This document shows, one piece after another, positions 56,800 through 64,000 of a stretch of DNA of 64,000 nucleotides (positions within the stretch are counted from its first letter, which is position 1; the number at the start of each line of letters is the position of its first letter). This DNA comes from Glandiceps talaboti (lineage: Eukaryota > Hemichordata > Enteropneusta > Spengelidae). The notes below the pieces were generated by a model. It was not told the origin of the DNA and did not search any database. It was given only the letters and a program-made list of their open reading frames with translations. A program made the position numbers and the translations under genes. The DNA lies in NCBI RefSeq assembly GCF_964340395.1, contig NC_135549.1, forward strand, positions 11,612,342 through 11,676,341. The letters are read 5' to 3'.

Positions 56800-59700
56800 T
56801 TACAAAGCTGCAGCACCAGAGATGATTTCAATCAATTCTCTAGTGATGATGGCTTGACGAGTTCTGTTGAATTTGAGCGTTAACTTGTCAATCATTTCAC
56901 CTGTAATAAAGGAAAGAGAATGCAAAATATCTGTAAGGCTATCAGCTGGGATAACATGGACTATGAAGTTGAAATACACAGATACAATGTGCATGACTTG
57001 CATTACTGTTATCATGCACACTTGTCAACATACCACCAATTTCAGCAGAGTGTTGTTACTTTTACTTGTTAAGGTACACAGGGAACCTTGCACATCCTAG
57101 GACTAGGATGTTCACATCCTAGTGCTAGGAAGAAGAGCACAGCTACATGTATGTACCAGCTGTGTGCCTCACAGCCCCGTTTACAAGGTATATTTTTTCA
57201 CAGCCCTGGTACATGGTTGTGAAAAATATGCCTGTTGTATGGATGTAGAATATCGCCTCTGTGCCATAACTGTTTTGCTCATCCCAGTACCATAGCTGTG
57301 TACTGCACACCTAGCACACAGTTGTGCGCACACATGTAACAGTTATGGTGGAATAATACCCTGTAGCAACCATTTTGTTCATATCTGACTAGCACTGCTC
57401 AGATAGCTGGTACATGGCTGTGGGAAAAAGCTCTTGTACATGGATGTTGTAAAAACCTATGCTGCATTGCTATGTTTCACATCCATGTTACATTGCATGT
57501 CAAATCTAGGTATGTTACACCTAGTGTGTTGGCCAGAGCTGTTACAGGGATGTTGTGCACATAGCTGGACAGTCCCTGTGGCTCCACTGAGCTGGTACAG
57601 CTATGTGCACAACCCTGTCCTAGGTATGTGAATGTTACAGGGGTGTGCAAGATTCCCTGTGATAGAAGGCACCTGAAGGACAAATTTCACAGAAAATCAA
57701 CGTTCTTCAAATCTCTCCAAACTTTGGAAGATTGCTTCTGGTCTGTTCAAATAATAAAAAAAATTTGGGGCCCACTGTCTTCTTTTTAAGGAAATCAACA
57801 ATCAATATTTTCCCATAGTAAACACACAAGTCAGTGGCTATATTGGATTCTAAAATAGCTTTAGTTTGATAACATTTTGACCTCTATTTTAAAAAAATAG
57901 TGCCAATGGCGTTGTAGTACAACTGTATAGTTTATGTCAAGATTACTGCTACTACAACCTACCTGAGACACAAGACGAGTTAACACAGACTACATGTGAA
58001 TTGATACTTTAGTTTAATTGACAATGCCTAATATCAAGAATTCCCATTCTATCTACAAATTAATTTGGGGAATTCACATTTTATCCAAAAATTGTTAGAT
58101 GACTAATTTCTTGACTTCACATTCTCTGTTAAAACTTACCAGCATTCTTGCTCGCAGCATCCATAGCTGTCATTCTAGAACTAAGTTCACTGCATGCACC
58201 TTCTTTCATGGTGTAGAATATTAGATTAACAAGTGAAAACTCTGTGTAATTCCTCAGGATGTCTGCATCTACATCATCATATATGCTAACTGTATCTATA
58301 GAATAGTAAAAAAAAGACATGTTTAGAGTGCATTGAGTATTGAAACAACTCTTACACATGTCCCTACCACTCACTGTTCAGCATGTGTGGTCTTACCAGT
58401 GATTTTGATGTTGCTTGTCTTTGTGTATGAACAAATTGGGACACAAATTGTTATTGGCTCATCAGCTATAAAACAAAAACATTCACGTACATGCACACAC
58501 AAAAAGTAGTATTTAACAGTGTTGATCGGATAATGAAAGTTGCAATACAGGTATTTGCATCCTTAAGCATGAGAATACATGTAACACTTAACACTGACAC
58601 CATATACTTCACTGATGTGCAAACAATTCATTGATGTTCATTTTCATTTAAAACCTAATGCTTTGAACATTTAAACAAGAAGTTTCCCATAATATTGCTC
58701 AATATGTAGGGAAATAATTAGCTACATGTAAACAACACAGAGTAATGTTCCACATGGGTTTTGGGACAAAATGAACCCATCATATGAAAAACAAGTCTCT
58801 TCATCGAAGACATTTTTTAACTTATCAATTCATACTTTGATAAAATATGACACTATTTGGTCTTTACCATTAAGGTCCCTGGTAGTAGTCCTTCATGGTT
58901 TTGCGCAGGAGTATATGTCAAAGGTTACTGCTTGAGACACAAGGTAGTTGGAGAAAATCCTACATGTTGGATTCCTTGCATGTTACAAGGCCCTTTGATT
59001 ATGTACATACATGAAGCAATAAGTTGCAAGTGACAAATTGTTCACTGAATTGCCTCGAGTAAATTGGCCTTAACTTAATTAGCCTATCATATGAAAGAAT
59101 ATTGTTGATTACTAACCTGCATTGGCTACGGTATCAAGAGAAAATACATTCTGTGTCATAGTTTTATAGGACACCACAGACCTAAAAGAATAAATACAGA
59201 CATGTTATTAAAACAAATCAGACTGAATGGCCTTAAAATACAATTTTTTTTTACTTTATTTATGTTGAACTGCATCTAATGTGGACTCTTGTATTTTCTT
59301 GACTAAACATTTTAATATCAAAACATGAATTATGTTAACCCCCTCCTTTAAAAAAAAATGGAAACCAAGTCATCATAATTTGATTGAGGAATTCTCAAAA
59401 TTATTTACATATCCAATATGAGTAATCTCACTTTTGAACATTCTGAATATATGGTATCTCAATGGAAACAAACTGTCTTGATATCTTTGCATTTGCATCA
59501 TATGAAGTAATTGTGCTAGAATAAACACTACAGCAGTTTGCTTTCTTCCTATTCCTATTGCATGTAAGTTTAACTGTTTATGTTAGTTTCTTTAGTGGCA
59601 AAATGTCATAACATTGTGAAATGCCAATCAAATTGACTGTATTAAAGTTATTACTTGAAATGGTTGAAGTATATGGCACCAATATCAAACTCGTATCCAC

Positions 59701-62700
59701 TTTCAAGAATACCAGTTGCCACTCTGGCAGCATCTTCAAATACTGGAGGTTTTTTGCCATAGTCTGAGATGTGGAATAGCATCTTATCGTTGTACACCCT
59801 GGAAAGCACAGAAAATTGACATTTAGAAATAGTGATTACATCCTATACACAACTTTTAAACTCATATATATACACACAAGTGTGTACATGTGAGATGAGT
59901 GACATTCCTGCTATATATAGACAAAATTGTGGTGACTATAATTGCTTGTCTTTGTGAACTGCATTGCAGTGGGAAAGTGCTATATAAAAACTAATATTAT
60001 TATTATCATCCTCCATCTTCTTACCAGTCATTCAGACCACAAATACTCAATTCTTAAATTCTGCTGCAATATCCTTTATTCCATTTAAAAAAAAATAAGT
60101 GTGGTGCAAGGTGCACACTGAAATGAAGGTATATGCCAAATGAACTGCAGTACAAGTACATCAAAAGAAATGTTGTACATGAATTCCTAAGTTCCATAAT
60201 CTTAAACAACTGAATTTTGAAAATGGAAGAAGAAAAATATTTGAAAATTTTCCATGAAATGTTTGAAATAGATGATTTTCAAAACACAAGGCAGTAGTAT
60301 TGTACTGAACACATACATGTAGTCTATGCTTCAAGCCATTATGTCAAATAGCACCCCAAGTAGCATGGCCAAACTATACACTCTTTTATATTTCTGATAC
60401 CCAGAATATGGCATATTGTAAATTTACATCAAAGGAGAACATAATATAGTACACATATAACACACTGCTTTTTTCATCTTCAAATCTGTCAAAATAATGT
60501 ATCTTAAATGTCAAAGTATACTATCAATGTTTATGTAATTATAAATAGCTGACCTTTGCAATATCTGCCTTGCCTTGTCTCCAACACAGACAAGCTTGAA
60601 ATCAAGGTTATCTGGAGCCTCGTTTACTTTGGCTTTGATGGCCTTGGCTATGCTGGAATGGATAGCACCACACAGACCACGATCACTTGACATGGCCACA
60701 AGCAACTCTTTGGGTTTTTCTGCTTCACTTTCTTTAGGACCAACTTCCGCCTTACTGAAGAAAGCTGCATGGAGATAGACAGACATGGCTATTATGATGA
60801 ACGACAGGTGAATAGTTAAAATAAATTACAACTTTGTACTGAGCAAAATGCTTGGTAATTATTAGGTAATATTTACATGAGATTTTGAAGTATGGGCACT
60901 ATCCACCACCACAGGCAGCTCCAATGGACTGAAGTGGGAATATTGATGCTTACACAATCAATGACAATAATACAATGTGTTCCCACAGCTAAATACTTGT
61001 ATTCAACGTCATATTACAAGTCAAATTCAGTCAAATTAGCTAAGGACAGTACCATAATTTATATCGTAGACCATGTTATGGGAGTCGTGAATTACCTCTG
61101 CCATGTTTTAATTCGATTTTGTTGGCGAAAAACGCACATCGATTGCTTGTCATTTTGGGCTGTGCTTCAGATTCCTTTTACTGTCATGTATTCAAAATGG
61201 CAGGATAAGATAAACAAGCTAGTACGCATGTACGGAACTAGTTATGGCAGCAAATTTTGCAGCAATAGATGCTGTTGAAAGGTTTTACAGCGAGGTACGT
61301 GAATGAACTTTGGCGTCCTGATATATAGGGTTCTCGTGGGCACCATAGTGCGTCCTGGTATGCCAGGTTCTCGTGGGCACCTTAGTGCATCCTGGTATAC
61401 CGGGTTCTTGACAAAAGTTGTGAATTTGTCACTTTCTCTGGTTGACTCGACATTTTGACTCGAAAACAGGGCTGGAGTGTCTTGTGGCAAGCTGGAAGTA
61501 CACTTATTACAATTACATGGAGGTCTATGGACGCTAGGATAAAAATCTTCAATTACGGTCCTCAGCTATATCAGTGGGAGCAAAGAAGACACAGAAAAGG
61601 TACAAAAGAAACCCGGGAAGAGGTTACTGTGCAAATAATACCTCAACAGGCATCCCGATATGGATGGACTCTGGGCAAAACATAGACTCTTGAAAATATT
61701 ATCGTGATTACAGTTTTATAAACTATCATACTTTTCATACAACATGTACCACTAAAAGTTGAAATTACTTATCCAAAACAGACCTTGAGCACTGCAAATT
61801 TCTAATATTGGATGGCCCAGTGATTTGACATATTTCCTTACTCGCATAAAGAATATATTCACAATTTCACCATTAATTGCCTTTTTGAGGTTTCAATTGC
61901 CACAGAAAGTTCTTCCTGGGTTTCTTTTGTACCTTTTCTTTGCTCCCACTGATATAGCTGATGACCCTACTTGATGATTTTTATCCTGGCGACCATAGAC
62001 CTGAATGTAATAAACTTTACTTCCAGGCTGCTACAACAGCCTCCAGCCTCATTTTCGAGTCAAAATGTTGGCGACCATAGAAAGTGACAAATTCACGAGT
62101 TTTATAGTGTTTTTATTGAAAAATAGGATTAACAATGTGTGATAATTATATCACCAATGGAGTTAAAACAATTTTTCTTAAGTGCAAACCCTTTGGTGTG
62201 TATAAATTCAGTATTCCTTTAATGAAAGTTCAATGCCTGGAAAAGTATGATGCAAAACTTACCATTTGCTCCAACCCCATAAGTTCTTGCTGGTGCGAGC
62301 TCTCTTTCTGCACGACTGTACTTTGCTGCAGACACCATTTTCATTGATTTTGTAATTTTCTGAATATTCTTGACGGACCTTAGACGTAGCCGAACTTTGA
62401 AAGAATGATAATCATTAATTAAACAACAGGAAAAAAGGATGTGTCTTCTATTTTAAATACTAAATACTAAATGCAGATAGAGGCAAAGTATTTGTAATCA
62501 GTAAGTGAAGGGTAAATTCTATGAACACAGGTCTATATATTTTTCTAGAAGACTTCAAAGTGGTTGTGCTCACTCGATTCATATTTCCATACAGACACCG
62601 AAAGTAAAATTCCCACCAAAACATGCAGACACACATATTTCAAGGCCTGCTATAGCACTATTGCTGTGTATGCATGTACATGTAAACCTTTAGAATACAA

Positions 62701-62866
62701 GCCATGTGTGTTAACTTTGGTTGGAGAAATTATTCAACATAATAGCTAATAGCTTAAACTGAGTACACTGACTGACTTCATGGAAAATAACTCTTTTGGA
62801 TGTACATGTAACTTTCATTTCACTGATCTGAACAATTTGATTTGAACAATTTTCCATCTTTCAATC

Positions 62867-62914
<48 letters not shown>

Positions 62915-63022
62915 GCACACACACAATTTTGTCATGTCTATAGCAGTCTAAACCTCATTAGTTGAGCAAAAATAATGTTATACTCACTATCTTTCAAAGT
63001 GGCCATATTTCTCACAGAGATG
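56800..63022 (-). CDS. ATP5F1C: ATP synthase F1 gamma subunit, mitochondrial (presequence exon not found)
   Basis: The rotor shaft of F1-ATPase in the mitochondrial matrix. Minus-strand exons: 62988-63022 ([11 protein letters not shown]), 62263-62394 ([20 protein letters not shown]), 60554-60764 ([28 protein letters not shown]), 59655-59798 ([26 protein letters not shown]), 59117-59181 ([16 protein letters not shown]), 58140-58295 ([29 protein letters not shown]) and 56800-56900 ([31 protein letters not shown], stop). From the Met at 63006 this is 828 bases, 275 aa, matching the mature subunit. The mature N-terminus ATLKDI follows SVRNM, as in other animals. The first exon enters in phase 2, so an upstream exon must supply the targeting presequence; I could not place it in 63023-64000. 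A possible extra in-frame exon lies at 58397-58465. Confidence 0.94.
57077..57661. mobile_element. Inverted-repeat element in ATP synthase gamma intron
   Basis: Ends CACAGGGAACCTTGCACA (57077-57094) and its near-inverse (57644-57661), with further inverted homology inward (CCTAGGAC, TGTACCAGCT). 585 bases with several internal GGTACATGGTTGTG-like repeats and no ORF. Probably a nonautonomous DNA transposon; no clear target duplication. Confidence 0.65.
58397..58465 (-). CDS. ATP5F1C: Possible 69-bp cassette exon of ATP synthase gamma
   Basis: Between exons 59117-59181 and 58140-58295 lies a 69-bp open stretch with a TATAG acceptor and a GTAAGA donor, phase 1 on both sides. Inclusion adds 23 residues ([13 protein letters not shown] then [10 protein letters not shown]) between VANA and [12 protein letters not shown]. 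The family does not normally carry this insert. It could be an alternative exon or a chance pair of splice sites. Confidence 0.4.
59935..60008 (+). mobile_element. LINE 3' tail remnant
   Basis: AAGTGCTATATAAAAACTAA followed by (TTA)n resembles the GGCGCTATATAAATT plus microsatellite tail of the CR1/L2 LINE at 8905-9530. No coding remains. Confidence 0.4.
61413..62109. mobile_element. Foldback element in ATP synthase gamma intron
   Basis: Arms of about 220 bp (61413-61636 and 61890-62109) are about 80% inverted copies, sharing GAATTTGTCACTTTCT, ATTTTGACTCGAAAA, CAGCTATATCAGTGGGAGCA and AAAAGGTACAAAAGAAACCC. Just outside the left arm is a 37-bp tandem repeat (GGTTCTCGTGGGCACC) at about 61330-61412. 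Confidence 0.7.
62870..62910. repeat. (AC)n microsatellite
   Basis: About 20 AC units in the first intron seen of the ATP synthase gamma gene. Confidence 0.95.
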
Positions 63023-63954
63023 CTGAAATAAATAAATATAAATAAATTGCATTTTAAATTTTGACTGACTGAACATTTATGACTGTTCAAGAACACCTTT
63101 AAAATCATTGTGAAGTTGTGTTACAGTGGCATACTTACTATCTTGTAGTTTGCTATACAATTCTGCATATATCACACATGGTAAAGTCTCCATAAAATGA
63201 ACTCTCAAGACCTTTGTATATGCCTTTACAAGCCTGAACATAAAATTGCAAACTTTATTACAATTTTTCACAAGCTTTTTGCAATATATTGAGTTACAAA
63301 CACACACTTTGTCAATGTTGTTTCACATTGATTTTTCAAGTACAAAACCATGATAAAATTGTTTTCTAAAAAATTAAAAATCCAAAATAAATACCCAATC
63401 CTCATCCATAAGACACTGAATGTAAAGGACTCAGGGTTCATAGTATGAAATGAAAATTTCTAATCACAAAGAAAAAGAAATTGTAGTACTACTAGACTTA
63501 GTATCGATGCTGACATGATATATCTGTATAGACTGTAAGCGAAAATGTGTAATTTTTCCCAATATTTGATTACTCGCGATTATAAATTTTCAGTTGACCC
63601 TTGTTTAAATTATGCCAAATTCCATAACAAGTAAAGACTATCCCTATCTCCAATGGCTATGGTGACGACTTATCTCAAATAAACAGATATGAATGTGATC
63701 CCGTTATATGTCAAGTGAATTTAAAACCGTTTAACAGTTATCACACGATTCTGTACTAGATTCAGTGACGAGTATGAGCGAGTTAAAAAACTTGTCAACC
63801 GAGGAAAATAAACTTGCATCTACTAATTCATAGTTGTTAAAATTACTTCTGTCACTTTATTTTTCTCAAAAGGCAACATAAAATTTGTATCGGACGTGCA
63901 GTAGCACTAGATCTAGCAGACAACGAGCGACCACATCACGATGCTCATTTTCAT

Positions 63955-63966
63955 GTCCGCCATGTT
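63955..63966 (-). promoter_or_regulatory. YY1-like motif, possible ATP synthase gamma promoter region
   Basis: On the minus strand AACATGGCGGAC matches the AANATGGCGGC type of YY1 site often found at transcription starts of housekeeping and mitochondrial genes. It lies about 930 bases upstream of the first recognised gamma exon. The ATG within it opens only a 16-codon frame that does not give an obvious presequence. Confidence 0.3.
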
Positions 63967-64000
63967 GGAATTTAGCCCTTGAACTTTTGAGAAATATTAC

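Noticed and set aside
63139-63233. Coding exon of ATP synthase gamma
   Set aside because: Good splice sites, but the frame needed to join exon 62988-63022 contains a stop; kept only as a finding.

Overview
The window is animal nuclear DNA. Genes are split by many short introns with canonical GT..AG ends, the base composition is AT-rich, simple repeats are dense, and several families of animal retroelements and DNA transposons are present. There are no operons. The gene set is a tandem pair of inter-alpha-trypsin inhibitor heavy chain (ITIH)-like genes, a cytosolic sulfotransferase and the mitochondrial ATP synthase gamma subunit. With CR1/L2, Rex1-like and Tx1/L1-like LINEs and a Penelope-like element, this suggests a marine invertebrate, perhaps an invertebrate deuterostome. 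I cannot name the species.

Layout. 1-14914 (minus): ITIH-like copy 1, from its signal-peptide exon down to the VWA domain, where the window cuts it. 14915-19918: spacer with a TATA box, duplicated (TA)n blocks and a Penelope-like remnant whose inverted terminal repeats each carry a hammerhead ribozyme motif. 19919-41555 (minus): ITIH-like copy 2, complete in 16 exons whose lengths add to 2787 bases (928 codons plus stop). 41556-48431: promoter of copy 2, a 5'-truncated Tx1/L1-type LINE and repeat-rich spacer. 48432-55617 (plus): a six-exon sulfotransferase (888 bases, 295 aa). 56800-63022 (minus): the ATP synthase gamma subunit gene, convergent with the sulfotransferase, complete for the mature protein but with its presequence exon not found.

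The two ITIH genes come from one segmental tandem duplication. Exon lengths are identical, introns still align, and the promoters match up to about 15659 and 42323, where the LINE cuts copy 2. Because each copy serves as an empty-site control for the other, several insertions can be ordered. A Rex1-like LINE and a palindrome-headed repeat predate the duplication. A foldback DNA transposon with a 9-bp target duplication and a CR1/L2 LINE tail entered copy 1 afterwards. A 600-bp segment lies only in copy 2. A 35-bp intronic minisatellite has about 103 units in copy 1 and about 31 in copy 2.

The points most worth following are the paired hammerhead motifs, the foldback element built from 31-bp units, the tandemly duplicated 27-bp microexons encoding a basic SPRK-type linker where ITIH proteins normally have the DPHF coupling motif, the replacement-rich divergence of the two VWA exons, and a possible in-frame 69-bp cassette exon in the ATP synthase gamma gene. 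All coordinates and counts were made by eye from the sequence.
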